From Aestuariibaculum sediminum (lineage in GTDB: Bacteria; Bacteroidota; Bacteroidia; Flavobacteriales; Flavobacteriaceae): DNA of 64,000 bases. The stretch lies in contig NZ_JACVXB010000005.1 in assembly GCF_014596945.1 (NCBI RefSeq), positions 168,447 through 232,446 of the forward strand. The letters are read 5' to 3'. Of this stretch, positions 18,041 through 27,343 are shown in pieces. How positions within the stretch are numbered: position 1 is the first letter of the stretch; each line of letters begins with the position of its first letter. The translations under genes and the position numbers were made by a program. The notes beneath the pieces are model-generated. The model worked only from the letters and a program-made list of their open reading frames with translations, was not told where the DNA came from and ran no database searches.

Positions 18041-20536
18041 TTAAAACTGAAAACCAAAAGTACCAGTTACACCAAAGGGTCTGGCATCAGGATTATCTAA
18101 ATAATTACCTCTAAAATTGAAATCAATTCTAAAAACTTTAAAAATATTTCCTATACCGACGCTGTATTCATAATATATTTCGTTGTTTGGAGCTACCAAT
18201 GGAATTGTATTTGGATTACTGGTTGTATTTAATGCAACGTTTTCATCAGAGATGTCACCCCAAGCACTTCTAAACCCAACAATTTCACGTAAATTTAATT
18301 TTCTCAGAAATGGAATTCTTGAAAATAATCGACCATTAAAATTATGTTCTACATGAAAAGACGCGTAAGTATCGGTTACAAATTCGTAAAAATCTAACTG
18401 AGAAAAAGTATTGTAAATTGAAAAATACGATTGATTTCCAGGTACAACACTTAGTAACCCTAAAGGAACTTCTCCTATTGTTTTACCAGCTTCAACAACC
18501 GTTGTTAATCTACCAAAGCCTCCTATTTGCCATGGCTGAGTATATGAAAACTGAAGTTTTGTATAATCGAAATCACTATTCAAAAAGTCCTTATCTCCTC
18601 GCGTAATTTGCGCAAACAAACTGGCATAATCATCGTTGGCATGAAGACGTTCAACGCCGTAGCCTGTCATTTTCCTTTTCGGGAAATATGACACCGAAAA
18701 CGTGGATTCAAATTGTTTTATTTCGGAAGCCACACCTTCGGGTGTATTGTAATCTAAACTGAATGTTGGAGATGCCGATTCCAGCGTTCTATAATTTCCT
18801 CCAATTTTAAAAACCACATTTCGGATCGGCTCGGTTTCAATATACAAACTGGTTAAATTAACATCGGTCAATTTATCATTGGGTCCGGTAGTAATAAGCC
18901 CTGATGAGGCAAAACTTCGTCCCAAAACGTCGGTATTGGTGGTTAAATTAACACCTATTTGCTCTACGTCTCGCCTGTTTCCTGCAGAGATAATAAATCG
19001 GTTTTTCTTATCTAATAACCATTTACCTGAAATCCCATATTTAAACTTATCGTCTTTAAACCCATATGCCAAGTACCCCTCTAGACGCCACATATCATTT
19101 CTACCAAAATAGGTTCGCCCACCTGTTCGCATGCGAATGCCTTCTACTTCGTTATAGCCAAAAGATGAAAAAATAGGCCCGTAATCCAAGGGCAACGAAT
19201 TAAACTCAATATATCCTGAGGTTAAAATACTTCCTAGATTATATAGGTTTTTAAACTTTTTAACAGTTTTAAGGGTATCCAACATTTTATAAACCCCTTT
19301 TTCATCTTTGTTTAATGCCTCCATTCGGTTTTCTTCCCAAAAGGCATCATCGCGATAATACACCTCTTGATCGTAATCGAAAACTTCGGCTTCGTAAAAC
19401 TTTTTCTCTTTTTCAATATCAAACTTGTAATTATTGAATAAAGTCGTGCGCTTACCGTAAACGCCTCGAGCCTTTTCTTTTTTCTTAAAGGCGAAATCTG
19501 ACATCATATAATCACGCTTTACAAGAAAAATAGAGTCGTTTACAACTTCAAACTCCTGCTCTATATAAATATCTTTTACCCAGTTTATATTGGCACTTTT
19601 AGAAGCTTGTAGGTTTATAGATTTAATCGCATATGTAGTATCGGCAACCCAGAAATCTCCTTTAAAAGTTAATTCATTTTTGCGCCTCGGGTAATAAATA
19701 ATGTTGTAACACCATTTGTTATCAATAAAGCTGCTATCGTTTAATACGTAATTATAGGTACTTATGCCCGTTCTGGACAAAGGACTAACGAAGCTTTTAT
19801 CGAAAAACTTCATGTAGTTGTCGTAAATATTATAATCGGAATACAGGTCGTCTACAAAATCTATAATTACCTGATTATCGCTAAATCCAGAATTTTTATT
19901 TCCGTTTAATACTTCTTTTTCTTTGCCAATTAAGTTATCACCATAAACAGTCGAAACGGCTTCATTGATAAAAATGGGCAAGTATGTTTTTCCTGTTACA
20001 TTTGAAGTATCAACCTCATCAAACACAAACTCCATACCTCTAAACAATCTGCTTTTTATTAAAGCACTGTCTATGGTATTGATATCAAACTCTACTTTTT
20101 CGTATTTATCGTATTGATATTGGTTGTAAAGTCGCAAACCGTTTTTGCGTTTATGCTCCCAAATTTTTCGAAGAATATCGATAGCTGGATTGTTCTTTTT
20201 AGACTGCTTGCCAGAGATAATGACTACCTGATCGAGTTGAGCAGCTTCTTCTTTTAGGATGAACTTTAAATTATAACTTACTTTTTTTTCCAGAGGAATA
20301 ACTAAGGTTTGATACCCGATAAAAGACACTGTGAGTTCATTGTATGTATCATCGGATTCTAAATAAAATTTACCATTTTCGTCGGTAATGGTGCCTTTTG
20401 TAGAACCTTGAAATATAACATTGGCAAATGAAACCGGCTGCTCGTACTCATCGAATACATACCCGCTAACCTTTGTTTGAGCAAAGGCCGTAATCATTCC
20501 CAAGAAAAAATATATAAAAAGTAGTCTTAAGTTCAT
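18041..20536 (-). CDS. DUF5686 outer-membrane protein with carboxypeptidase-like regulatory domain
   Basis: From ATG 20536 (MNLRLLFIYFFLGMITAFAQ) it is 831 residues. A longer reading from 20587 would begin inside the terminator hairpin of the neighbouring gene and would bury the signal peptide. After the signal comes a carboxypeptidase-regulatory-like beta domain (VSGYVFDEYEQPVSFANVIFQGS...), then DUF5686, ending in beta-barrel-like strands with a terminal aromatic (GTFGFQF). This plan resembles TonB-receptor-related surface proteins without the plug. The function is unknown; outer-membrane location is inferred from the C-terminal Phe and the repeated amphipathic strands. Confidence 0.88.
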   Translation of the reverse strand: MNLRLLFIYFFLGMITAFAQTKVSGYVFDEYEQPVSFANVIFQGSTKGTITDENGKFYLESDDTYNELTVSFIGYQTLVIPLEKKVSYNLKFILKEEAAQLDQVVIISGKQSKKNNPAIDILRKIWEHKRKNGLRLYNQYQYDKYEKVEFDINTIDSALIKSRLFRGMEFVFDEVDTSNVTGKTYLPIFINEAVSTVYGDNLIGKEKEVLNGNKNSGFSDNQVIIDFVDDLYSDYNIYDNYMKFFDKSFVSPLSRTGISTYNYVLNDSSFIDNKWCYNIIYYPRRKNELTFKGDFWVADTTYAIKSINLQASKSANINWVKDIYIEQEFEVVNDSIFLVKRDYMMSDFAFKKKEKARGVYGKRTTLFNNYKFDIEKEKKFYEAEVFDYDQEVYYRDDAFWEENRMEALNKDEKGVYKMLDTLKTVKKFKNLYNLGSILTSGYIEFNSLPLDYGPIFSSFGYNEVEGIRMRTGGRTYFGRNDMWRLEGYLAYGFKDDKFKYGISGKWLLDKKNRFIISAGNRRDVEQIGVNLTTNTDVLGRSFASSGLITTGPNDKLTDVNLTSLYIETEPIRNVVFKIGGNYRTLESASPTFSLDYNTPEGVASEIKQFESTFSVSYFPKRKMTGYGVERLHANDDYASLFAQITRGDKDFLNSDFDYTKLQFSYTQPWQIGGFGRLTTVVEAGKTIGEVPLGLLSVVPGNQSYFSIYNTFSQLDFYEFVTDTYASFHVEHNFNGRLFSRIPFLRKLNLREIVGFRSAWGDISDENVALNTTSNPNTIPLVAPNNEIYYEYSVGIGNIFKVFRIDFNFRGNYLDNPDARPFGVTGTFGFQF

Positions 20537-20537
20537 A

Positions 20538-20576
20538 ATAAAAAAAACTTCATCAACATGTTTGCCGATGAAGTTT
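20538..20576 (-). terminator. Intrinsic terminator after pyruvate dehydrogenase E1 beta
   Basis: On the minus strand a 10-bp stem (AAACTTCATC / GATGAAGTTT) is followed by a T-rich run. It ends 1-2 bp before the start codon of the DUF5686 gene, so the hairpin directly abuts that start. Confidence 0.8.
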
Positions 20577-20598
20577 ATATAACGCAAAAAATAATATT

Positions 20599-21576
20599 TT
20601 ATTTATACAATACTTTTTTAACCGCCTTAATTACATCGTTACTATTAGGAAGCCATTCTTCTAATAACACCGGTGAATATGGGGCTGGCGTATCGGCTGT
20701 ATTGATTTTTACGATTGGAGCATCTAAATAATCGAATGCTTCAGATTGTACAATATATGTAATTTCAGAGGAAACGTTTGCAAAAGGCCAGGCTTCTTCT
20801 AAAATAACCAATCGATTTGTTTTTTTAACCGACTCTAAAACAGCTTTTTTGTCTAAAGGACGAACGGTACGTAAATCGATAATTTCACAAGAAATACCTT
20901 CTTTCTGTAATTCATCTGCAGCTTTAAATGCCTCTTTAATAATTTTACCAAAAGAAACAATAGTAACGTCGCTACCTTCACGTTTTACATCGGCCACACC
21001 AATAGGTAAAATGTATTCCCCTTCAGGAACTTCACCTTTATCACCGTACATTTGCTCACTTTCCATGAAAATTACAGGATCGTCATCGCGAATAGCTGCT
21101 TTAAGTAATCCTTTGGCATCATAAGGAGTAGATGGTACGATTACTTTTAAACCAGGTGTATTTGCAAACCAGTTTTCGAAAGCTTGCGAATGCGTTGCTC
21201 CTAATTGTCCTGCCGAAGCGGTTGGCCCACGGAAAACAATCGGACATTTAAACTGTCCACCAGACATCTGTCTGATTTTAGCTGCATTATTAATAATCTG
21301 ATCAATTCCAACAAGAGAAAAGTTGAACGTCATATACTCAACAATAGGACGATTACCTGTCATTGTAGATCCTACAGCAATACCTGCAAAACCAAGTTCA
21401 GCAATAGGCGTATCGATAACACGCTTCGGCCCAAATTCATCTAACATTCCTTTTGATGCTTTGTATGCACCATTATACTCTGCTACTTCTTCACCCATTA
21501 AGTAAATGCTTTCATCACGACGCATTTCTTCACTCATGGCTTCACAAATAGCTTCTCTAAATTGTATGGTCTTCAT
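20599..21576 (-). CDS. pdhB: Pyruvate dehydrogenase E1 component, beta subunit
   Basis: From ATG 21576 (MKTIQFREAICEAMSEEMRRD) the protein is 325 residues; an in-frame ATG at 21600 would add eight residues not typical of the family. It has the thiamine-diphosphate-interacting GEEVAEYNGAYKASKG region, then GHNRPIVEYMTFNF-like blocks, and the C-terminal transketolase domain (DLRTVRPLDKKAVLESVKKTNRLVILEEAW). It forms the heterotetrameric E1 with an alpha subunit that is not in this window, converting pyruvate to acetyl-CoA with E2/E3. An isolated beta-subunit gene is usual in flavobacteria. Confidence 0.93.
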   Translation of the reverse strand: MKTIQFREAICEAMSEEMRRDESIYLMGEEVAEYNGAYKASKGMLDEFGPKRVIDTPIAELGFAGIAVGSTMTGNRPIVEYMTFNFSLVGIDQIINNAAKIRQMSGGQFKCPIVFRGPTASAGQLGATHSQAFENWFANTPGLKVIVPSTPYDAKGLLKAAIRDDDPVIFMESEQMYGDKGEVPEGEYILPIGVADVKREGSDVTIVSFGKIIKEAFKAADELQKEGISCEIIDLRTVRPLDKKAVLESVKKTNRLVILEEAWPFANVSSEITYIVQSEAFDYLDAPIVKINTADTPAPYSPVLLEEWLPNSNDVIKAVKKVLYK

Positions 21577-21645
21577 TAAATCTATTTTAATTCGAGTCAC
21601 AAAAATAGAAATAAATGCTATATTCTTATTAAAGAATTATTTAAA

Positions 21646-21669
21646 ATTTACTATGCGTGCATAGTAAAT
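21646..21669. promoter_or_regulatory. Perfect 24-bp palindromic operator candidate
   Basis: Arms ATTTACTATGC and GCATAGTAAAT flank a central GT, so all 11 positions of each arm match. It lies between the divergent pdhB and etfB genes and overlaps where the -33 element for the -7-like box at 21687-21694 would sit. The size and symmetry fit a dimeric repressor such as a MarR- or TetR-type protein; no such gene is in the window. Confidence 0.65.
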
Positions 21670-21686
21670 ATTCAGAATAAAATATT

Positions 21687-21694
21687 TAACTTCG
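21687..21694 (+). promoter_or_regulatory. Putative -7 box for etfBA
   Basis: TAACTTCG matches TAnnTTTG except at one position. It lies 133 bp upstream of etfB and just downstream of the palindrome. The resulting leader would contain a 9-codon reading frame at 21734-21763. Confidence 0.4.
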
Positions 21695-21827
21695 TAGCCG
21701 CAACCAAAATAGACTTATTAAATAGAAATTATTATGAAAGACGCCAGAACAGAAAGTTACTAAAAACGGCTCTGATATCAGGCGAATTCCATCTGACTTT
21801 TTTTAAAAACAACTAAAATACTTACGG

Positions 21828-22574
21828 ATGAAAATATTAGTATGCATTAGCCATGTTCCAGACACAACTTCTAAAATTAATTTTACCGATGGTGACACAA
21901 AATTTGACACCAACGGTGTTCAGTTTGTAATTAATCCGAACGATGAGTTTGGTTTAACGCGAGCCATGTGGTTTAAAGAAAAGCAAAGTGCACATGTAAC
22001 CGTGGTAAATGTTGGCGGACCGGAAACCGAACCAACGCTTAGAAAAGCGCTTGCGATTGGTGCCGATGCTGCTATTCGAGTAAACACACCAGCTACCGAT
22101 GGTTTTTCAGTAGCTAAACAACTAGCACAAGTTGTAACTGACGGCAATTACGATTTAGTTATTGCTGGTCGAGAATCTATTGATTATAATGGAGGCATGG
22201 TTCCTGGCATGATTGCGGGGCTTACTAATGCTAACTTTGTTAACAACTGCATAAATTTAGAAATTGAAGGTACCTCAGTAACCGCTGTTCGAGAAATTGA
22301 TGGTGGTAAAGAAACGGTCTCTACCACACTTCCTTTAGTTATTGGCGGACAAAAAGGTATCGTTGAAGAAAGCGATTTACGTATACCAAATATGCGTGGC
22401 ATTATGATGGCTCGTCAAAAGCCTTTAACTGTAACTGAGCCTGTAGCTGCAAACGCAGAAACCAATTCGGTGAAGTTCGAGAAACCAGCTCCTAAAGGTG
22501 CTGTTAAATTAGTATCTCCAGATAATTTAGACGAATTAATAAACTTACTTCACAACGAAGCGAAAGTAATTTAA
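21828..22574 (+). CDS. etfB: Electron transfer flavoprotein, beta subunit
   Basis: This 248-residue subunit starts MKILVCISHVPDTTSKI and carries VVAGRESIDYNGGMVPG-type residues of the AMP-binding region. EtfB and EtfA pass electrons from acyl-CoA dehydrogenases to the quinone pool through ETF-QO. The gene is followed by etfA after 84 bp and is preceded by a palindromic operator candidate, which suggests regulation of fatty or branched-chain acid oxidation. Confidence 0.96.
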   Translation: MKILVCISHVPDTTSKINFTDGDTKFDTNGVQFVINPNDEFGLTRAMWFKEKQSAHVTVVNVGGPETEPTLRKALAIGADAAIRVNTPATDGFSVAKQLAQVVTDGNYDLVIAGRESIDYNGGMVPGMIAGLTNANFVNNCINLEIEGTSVTAVREIDGGKETVSTTLPLVIGGQKGIVEESDLRIPNMRGIMMARQKPLTVTEPVAANAETNSVKFEKPAPKGAVKLVSPDNLDELINLLHNEAKVI

Positions 22575-22658
22575 GCGTAATTTTTCAACAACACAATTAC
22601 AATATTAAAACCGAATACTCTCGAGTTTGCTAGTTGTAATTTTTAAATTTAAAAAAAT

Positions 22659-23618
22659 ATGTCAGTTTTAGTATATACAGAATCAGAACAAGGAAAACTT
22701 AAAAAAACAGCATTCGAAGTGGCTTCGTATGCAAAAGCGGTAGCAGAACAATTAGGGACTACGGTTACAGCCATCACGATAAATGCAGACGACACTTCAC
22801 CTTTGTCCAATTATGGTGTAGATAAAGTGCTAACCGTAACCAGTAGTGAATTGTCAACATTTAACGCTAAAGGCTTTGCCGAGGTTCTTCATCAGGCTGC
22901 TGAAAAAGAAGAAAGCAAGGTTGTCGTTTTAAGCTCGAGTGCCAACAGTAAATATTTAGCACCACTTTTAGCTGTCTATCTAAATGCGGGCTATGCGTCA
23001 AACGTTATAGCAGCGCCATCCAGTACTTCTCCGTTTACCGTTAAACGAAGTGCTTTTACCAATAAAGCATTCGAAGAAATTTCAATAAATACAGATGTAA
23101 AAATCATAGGCGTTTCCAACAATGCTTTTGGCTTAATTGAAAACTCAGGGGCAGCTTCAGAAGAAACATTTTCTCCGTCAATTACCGATTTAGGTATTAA
23201 GGTAGAATCTGTTGATAAAGCCTCCGACAAAGTAAGTATTGCTGATGCCGAAATTGTTGTGTCCGGTGGACGCGGACTTAAAGGCCCAGAAAACTGGGGA
23301 ATGATTGAAGAATTAGCCGAGGTGCTAGGGGCAGCTACCGCTTGCTCTAAGCCAGTATCGGATTTAGGCTGGAGACCACATGCCGAACACGTTGGACAAA
23401 CTGGTAAGCCTGTAGCGTCTAACCTTTATATTGCTATTGGTATATCGGGAGCAATACAGCATTTAGCAGGTATAAACGCATCAAAAGTAAAAGTGGTTAT
23501 TAATACCGATCCAGAGGCACCATTTTTTAAAGCTGCCGACTACGGTGTTGTTGGCGATGCCTTTCAAGTTGTGCCAGAACTTATAGAAAAATTAAAATCG
23601 TTTAAAGCACAACAATAA
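22659..23618 (+). CDS. etfA: Electron transfer flavoprotein, alpha subunit
   Basis: This 319-residue FAD-binding partner of EtfB has an N-terminal ETF domain (MSVLVYTESEQGKLKKTAFE). The C-terminal FAD domain is seen in VVSGGRGLKGPENW, VGQTGKPVASNLYIAIGISGAIQHLAGI and INTDPEAPFFKAADYGVVGD. All expected blocks are present and the length is normal. It is co-directional with etfB. Confidence 0.96.
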   Translation: MSVLVYTESEQGKLKKTAFEVASYAKAVAEQLGTTVTAITINADDTSPLSNYGVDKVLTVTSSELSTFNAKGFAEVLHQAAEKEESKVVVLSSSANSKYLAPLLAVYLNAGYASNVIAAPSSTSPFTVKRSAFTNKAFEEISINTDVKIIGVSNNAFGLIENSGAASEETFSPSITDLGIKVESVDKASDKVSIADAEIVVSGGRGLKGPENWGMIEELAEVLGAATACSKPVSDLGWRPHAEHVGQTGKPVASNLYIAIGISGAIQHLAGINASKVKVVINTDPEAPFFKAADYGVVGDAFQVVPELIEKLKSFKAQQ

Positions 23619-23645
23619 ATTATTTTTTATAAATTGTATAGTTCT

Positions 23646-23814
23646 AAAGAACTGCTTAAATTGGCACTTTTTGGTAAATGACCCTGAGGAAAATCCACAG
23701 GGCAATAACAAAGAACTCAACCTGTTTATCAGGACCAGCCGGGGCAGCCAAAACTCAAATATCGAGTAAAACTATCCACGGCAGTTGCTAAAGTCCTAAT
23801 TTAAGCAGTTCTTT
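23646..23814 (+). ncRNA. Candidate structured RNA or leader with 17-bp closing stem
   Basis: The arms 23646-23662 (AAAGAACTGCTTAAATT) and 23798-23814 are perfect reverse complements over 17 bp and enclose 135 nt. Inside, CCCTG/CAGGG and CCTG-TTTAT-CAGG can form hairpins. The closing stem may continue with GG(CA)CTTT against AAAG(T)CC. AAAGAACT recurs at 23710-23717 and could compete for the last 8 nt of the 3' arm, giving two exclusive folds. The 3' arm ends 16 nt before the DUF151 nuclease start. It may be a separate small RNA (a 6S-like RNA was considered) or a cis-acting leader. Strand is inferred from the flanking genes. Confidence 0.55.
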
Positions 23815-23830
23815 GCGTTTTATATAACAT

Positions 23831-24463
23831 ATGAGTTTAGTAAGATTAAATATAAAAGGAATTTCTTATAGCCAAACACAAAATGGCGCTTACGCATTGA
23901 TTTTAAACGAAGTAGACGGCGACAGAAAACTTCCAATTGTAATTGGAGCCTTCGAAGCACAGTCCATTGCCATTGCTTTAGAAAAAGAAATTCGACCACC
24001 AAGACCATTAACTCACGATTTGTTTAAAAATTTTGCCGATCGATTCGATATCGTGGTCAAGCAGGTTATTATTCATAAATTGGTTGATGGTGTTTTTTAT
24101 TCGAGCTTAATTTCAGAAAGAGATAATATAGAGGAAATCATTGACGCCAGAACGAGCGATGCCATTGCCTTAGCCTTACGATTTGATGCCCCCATTTTTA
24201 CTTATAAAAATATTTTAGATAAAGCAGGCATCTATCTTAAAGTTAACCCTAAAAAGGAAGACGAGGAAAACGACGAAACACAAGACAGTATTTTGGTTGA
24301 CGACCTTCTGGCGGATGAAGTTGAATCGTCAAGCTCGGCACCGCGCGAAAACTTTTCTGGAAAATCACTTAAAGAACTACAAACCTTATTAGACGAAGCT
24401 GTTGCTAATGAAGATTACGAACGAGCAGCACATATAAGGGATGAAATATCGAAAAGGGAATAA
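23831..24463 (+). CDS. Bifunctional nuclease family (DUF151) protein with UVR motif
   Basis: The 210-residue protein has an N-terminal DUF151/BFN domain (about 1-135; KLPIVIGAFEAQSIAIALE, RPLTHDLFKNF, DARTSDAIALALRFDAPIF). An acidic linker leads to a C-terminal UvrB/UvrC-type motif (about 178-208, LKELQTLLDEAVANEDYERAAHIRDEI). The same two-domain form is common in Bacteroidota. Plant BFN proteins have RNase/DNase activity; for bacterial members the role is unproven. It starts 16 nt after the structured RNA candidate, and the nucleoside transporter gene begins 22 bp after its stop. Confidence 0.92.
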   Translation: MSLVRLNIKGISYSQTQNGAYALILNEVDGDRKLPIVIGAFEAQSIAIALEKEIRPPRPLTHDLFKNFADRFDIVVKQVIIHKLVDGVFYSSLISERDNIEEIIDARTSDAIALALRFDAPIFTYKNILDKAGIYLKVNPKKEDEENDETQDSILVDDLLADEVESSSSAPRENFSGKSLKELQTLLDEAVANEDYERAAHIRDEISKRE

Positions 24464-24485
24464 CCCCGGTTAACATATAATCATT

Positions 24486-26012
24486 ATGAAACATGTATTT
24501 TTGTCTATTGCCTTATGCTTATCATTTCTAACTTCAACGGCTTTAGTACAAAACAAAAATACAACAACCAATAGTTTAAATACCGAATTTAAGCTATCTG
24601 ATACTGCCAATATCCCAGCTGTTTCAAATTCGGATAGTACCGAAACAAAGAATAAGGAACTAATTACAGGGCTTCAAGAAACGACTGAAGTTGCAATTAT
24701 TCCGAGTCAAGGGTTTTCAATACAAAGCCTGTGGCGCGGGGCTCTTGGCATGATGGCTTTAGTTTTTATAGCCTTTCTTTTTAGCAGTAATCGAAAAGCC
24801 ATAAACTGGAAAATTGTTGGTATAGGATTGGCATTTCAGTTATTAATAGCTATTGGTGTATTAAAAGTTGAATTTATAAAGGCTATTTTCGAATTTATAG
24901 GTGGCCTTTTTGTTGAAGTTTTGGACTTCACTAAAGCCGGTAGTAAATTTTTATTTGAAGGCCTGGTTGTCGATATGGATACCTTCGGTTTTATTTTTGC
25001 GTTTCAGGTATTGCCAACCATAATTTTCTTTTCAGCATTAACTTCCGTTTTATTCTATTTAGGGGTTATTCAAAACGTTGTAAAAGCCATGGCTTGGTTA
25101 CTCTCAAAAGCATTAAAAATCTCTGGAGCAGAAAGCCTTAGTGTCGCCGGAAATATATTTTTAGGGCAAACCGAAGCTCCCTTATTAATTAAGGCCTATT
25201 TAGAAAAAATGAATAAATCTGAAATGCTCTTGGTTATGATTGGGGGCATGGCAACTGTTGCGGGTGCTGTTTTAGCGGCCTATATAGGTTTTTTAGGTGG
25301 GGACGATGAAGTCATGCGCTTATTTTATGCAAAACACCTTTTAGCGGCATCAGTCATGGCAGCACCAGGAGCCATCGTAATTTCCAAAATATTATATCCA
25401 CAAACCGAAGAAGTGAATACCGATGTGTCGGTTTCTCAAGAAAAAATAGGCGCTAACTTTTTAGATGCCATTGCCAATGGTACTACCGAAGGGCTAAAAT
25501 TAGCCGTAAATGTTGGTGCTATGCTACTGGTTTTTGTGGCGTTTATCGCGATGTTTAATGGGATACTGGGTTGGCTCGGAAACGTAACAACTTTTAACTC
25601 GTGGATCATTGAAAATACCAGCTACAAAAGTTTATCTATTGAATTAATTTTAGGCTATTTATTTGCCCCACTTATGTGGCTCATTGGCGTTGCAAAAGAA
25701 GACATGATGCTCATGGGACAATTGTTAGGCATTAAATTAGCTGCAAGTGAGTTTATAGGCTATATTCAACTTCGCGATTTAAAAGAATTAAGCAACGCAA
25801 CACATTTAACCTACGAGAAATCGATAATCATGGCGACTTATATGCTATGCGGATTTGCAAACTTTGCATCTATTGGTATTCAAATTGGCGGCATTGGCTC
25901 CTTAGCTCCAGGGCAACGCAAAACCCTTTCTAAATTTGGCATGAAAGCGTTAGTTGGCGGAACGATAGCTTCCTTAGTATCGGCTACAATTGCAGGAATG
26001 ATTATTGGTTAA
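24486..26012 (+). CDS. Concentrative nucleoside transporter (NupC/CNT family)
   Basis: This inner-membrane importer of 508 residues couples nucleoside uptake to a cation gradient. The CNT core with GNIFLGQTEAPLLIKAYLEKM (substrate site) and the second conserved half (GVAKEDMMLMGQLLG, YMLCGFANFASIGIQIGGIG) are intact. It has an N-terminal hydrophobic segment and a hydrophilic stretch of about 60 residues before the core, longer than NupC. It follows the DUF151 gene by 22 bp and lies just before thyA, which fits a nucleotide-salvage cluster. Confidence 0.93.
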   Translation: MKHVFLSIALCLSFLTSTALVQNKNTTTNSLNTEFKLSDTANIPAVSNSDSTETKNKELITGLQETTEVAIIPSQGFSIQSLWRGALGMMALVFIAFLFSSNRKAINWKIVGIGLAFQLLIAIGVLKVEFIKAIFEFIGGLFVEVLDFTKAGSKFLFEGLVVDMDTFGFIFAFQVLPTIIFFSALTSVLFYLGVIQNVVKAMAWLLSKALKISGAESLSVAGNIFLGQTEAPLLIKAYLEKMNKSEMLLVMIGGMATVAGAVLAAYIGFLGGDDEVMRLFYAKHLLAASVMAAPGAIVISKILYPQTEEVNTDVSVSQEKIGANFLDAIANGTTEGLKLAVNVGAMLLVFVAFIAMFNGILGWLGNVTTFNSWIIENTSYKSLSIELILGYLFAPLMWLIGVAKEDMMLMGQLLGIKLAASEFIGYIQLRDLKELSNATHLTYEKSIIMATYMLCGFANFASIGIQIGGIGSLAPGQRKTLSKFGMKALVGGTIASLVSATIAGMIIG

Positions 26013-26150
26013 GAACCATCAACATATAGTTAATAACTTTAGTATAAATTTGAAGGAATTCAACACCTCAGCTGCTGGCTTTTTTCTATTTTTATGCCGT
26101 GAAAATAAGTCATTTTTTATTCTCGATTATTTTCTTTTACCAGATTCATT

Positions 26151-26975
26151 ATGAAACAATATCACGATTTAGTTAAGCATGTTTTAGAACATGGCAATGA
26201 AAAAGGAGACCGCACAGGAACAGGCACAAAAAGTGTTTTCGGATACCAGATGCGTTTCGATTTAAATGAAGGTTTTCCGATGGTTACCACAAAAAAACTA
26301 CATTTAAAATCGATAATATATGAACTCCTTTGGTTTTTAAAGGGAGATACCAACATTAAATATTTAACCGAAAATGGCGTTAGAATCTGGAATGAATGGG
26401 CAGATGAAAATGGCGATTTAGGCCCTGTTTACGGACATCAATGGCGTAACTGGAATAGTGATGAAATCGATCAAATAAAAGAAGTTATTGACACTTTAAA
26501 GCATAACCCAAATAGCCGACGCATGTTAGTTTCGGCATGGAACCCTTCTGTTTTACCAGACACATCTAAAAGTTTTGAGGAAAATGTAGCCAATGGAAAA
26601 GCCGCTTTACCACCTTGTCATGCCTTTTTTCAATTTTATGTCGCTGATGGTAAGTTATCTTGTCAACTATATCAACGTAGTGCCGATATATTTTTAGGTG
26701 TTCCTTTTAACATAGCGTCCTACGCACTATTTACTATGATGATGGCGCAGGTTTGTGGTTACCAACCTGGAGAATTTATCCACACATTTGGAGACGCACA
26801 TATTTACAGCAACCATTTGGAACAGCTTGAATTACAACTCTCGCGTGATCCCAGACCATTACCAAAAATGACATTAAACCCGGAAATAAAAGATATTTTC
26901 GACTTTAAGTTTGAAGATTTTACGCTAGAAAATTACAATCCACATCCGCACATAAAAGGCGTGGTTGCCGTATAA
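26151..26975 (+). CDS. thyA: Thymidylate synthase
   Basis: The 274-residue enzyme methylates dUMP to dTMP using methylene-tetrahydrofolate. The catalytic cysteine is C156 in [12 protein letters not shown]. The [18 protein letters not shown] block and the C-terminal [10 protein letters not shown] are intact. The product dihydrofolate is recycled by the reductase encoded 0.7 kb downstream. A terminator follows at 26989-27027. Confidence 0.97.
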   Translation: MKQYHDLVKHVLEHGNEKGDRTGTGTKSVFGYQMRFDLNEGFPMVTTKKLHLKSIIYELLWFLKGDTNIKYLTENGVRIWNEWADENGDLGPVYGHQWRNWNSDEIDQIKEVIDTLKHNPNSRRMLVSAWNPSVLPDTSKSFEENVANGKAALPPCHAFFQFYVADGKLSCQLYQRSADIFLGVPFNIASYALFTMMMAQVCGYQPGEFIHTFGDAHIYSNHLEQLELQLSRDPRPLPKMTLNPEIKDIFDFKFEDFTLENYNPHPHIKGVVAV

Positions 26976-26988
26976 ACACTATAAAATT

Positions 26989-27027
26989 TTAAGGCTTTCT
27001 TTGAAAAACAGAAAGCCTTTTCTATTT
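26989..27027. terminator. Intrinsic terminator of thyA
   Basis: A 10-bp stem (AAGGCTTTCT / AGAAAGCCTT) with a 9-nt loop is followed by a T-rich tail. It separates thyA from the converging CBM48-like gene. Confidence 0.85.
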
Positions 27028-27046
27028 TTATTAATTATCGAGATTA

Positions 27047-27343
27047 TTATACAGTAACAACACTATTATCTGCCGCAGCATAATCGCTCCATACATAAGC
27101 ATCGGCTGCATCGTCGTTTATATAATCTCCATCAACTACGAATTTATATTCGTAAGAACTATCTTTATCTAAATCTACCACGCCTTTAAAAGTTCCATTC
27201 TTTAATTTTTTAAGTGGTGTTGCTTTTGTATTCCATTCATTAAAGGTCCCTACAAGAGAAACTTTTTTAGCATCTTCGGCTAGAATAGAAAATGTAACTT
27301 TACAAACTGGTTTACTTTTTAAATACTGTTTTGAAATAGCCAT
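27047..27343 (-). CDS. Small isoamylase early-set / CBM48-like protein
   Basis: This 98-residue protein is a single beta-sandwich domain of the AMPK/CBM48 (isoamylase N-terminal) type. The pattern VSLVGTFNEWN, then KFVVDGDYINDD, is the glycogen-binding signature. No signal peptide is present, so it is probably cytosolic and may bind glycogen or starch. It is a stand-alone domain with no catalytic part and converges on thyA. Confidence 0.9.
   Translation of the reverse strand: MAISKQYLKSKPVCKVTFSILAEDAKKVSLVGTFNEWNTKATPLKKLKNGTFKGVVDLDKDSSYEYKFVVDGDYINDDAADAYVWSDYAAADNSVVTV

Noticed and set aside
21734..21763. Nine-codon reading frame MKDARTESY in the etfB leader
   Set aside because: It is too short to distinguish from chance and has no repeated regulatory codon; noted only as a possible leader peptide.
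23665..23790. SRP RNA, RNase P RNA or cobalamin/TPP riboswitch inside the structured region
   Set aside because: The SRP GGAA tetraloop and motif, the RNase P conserved blocks, and the riboswitch signatures are not present; only short resemblances were seen.
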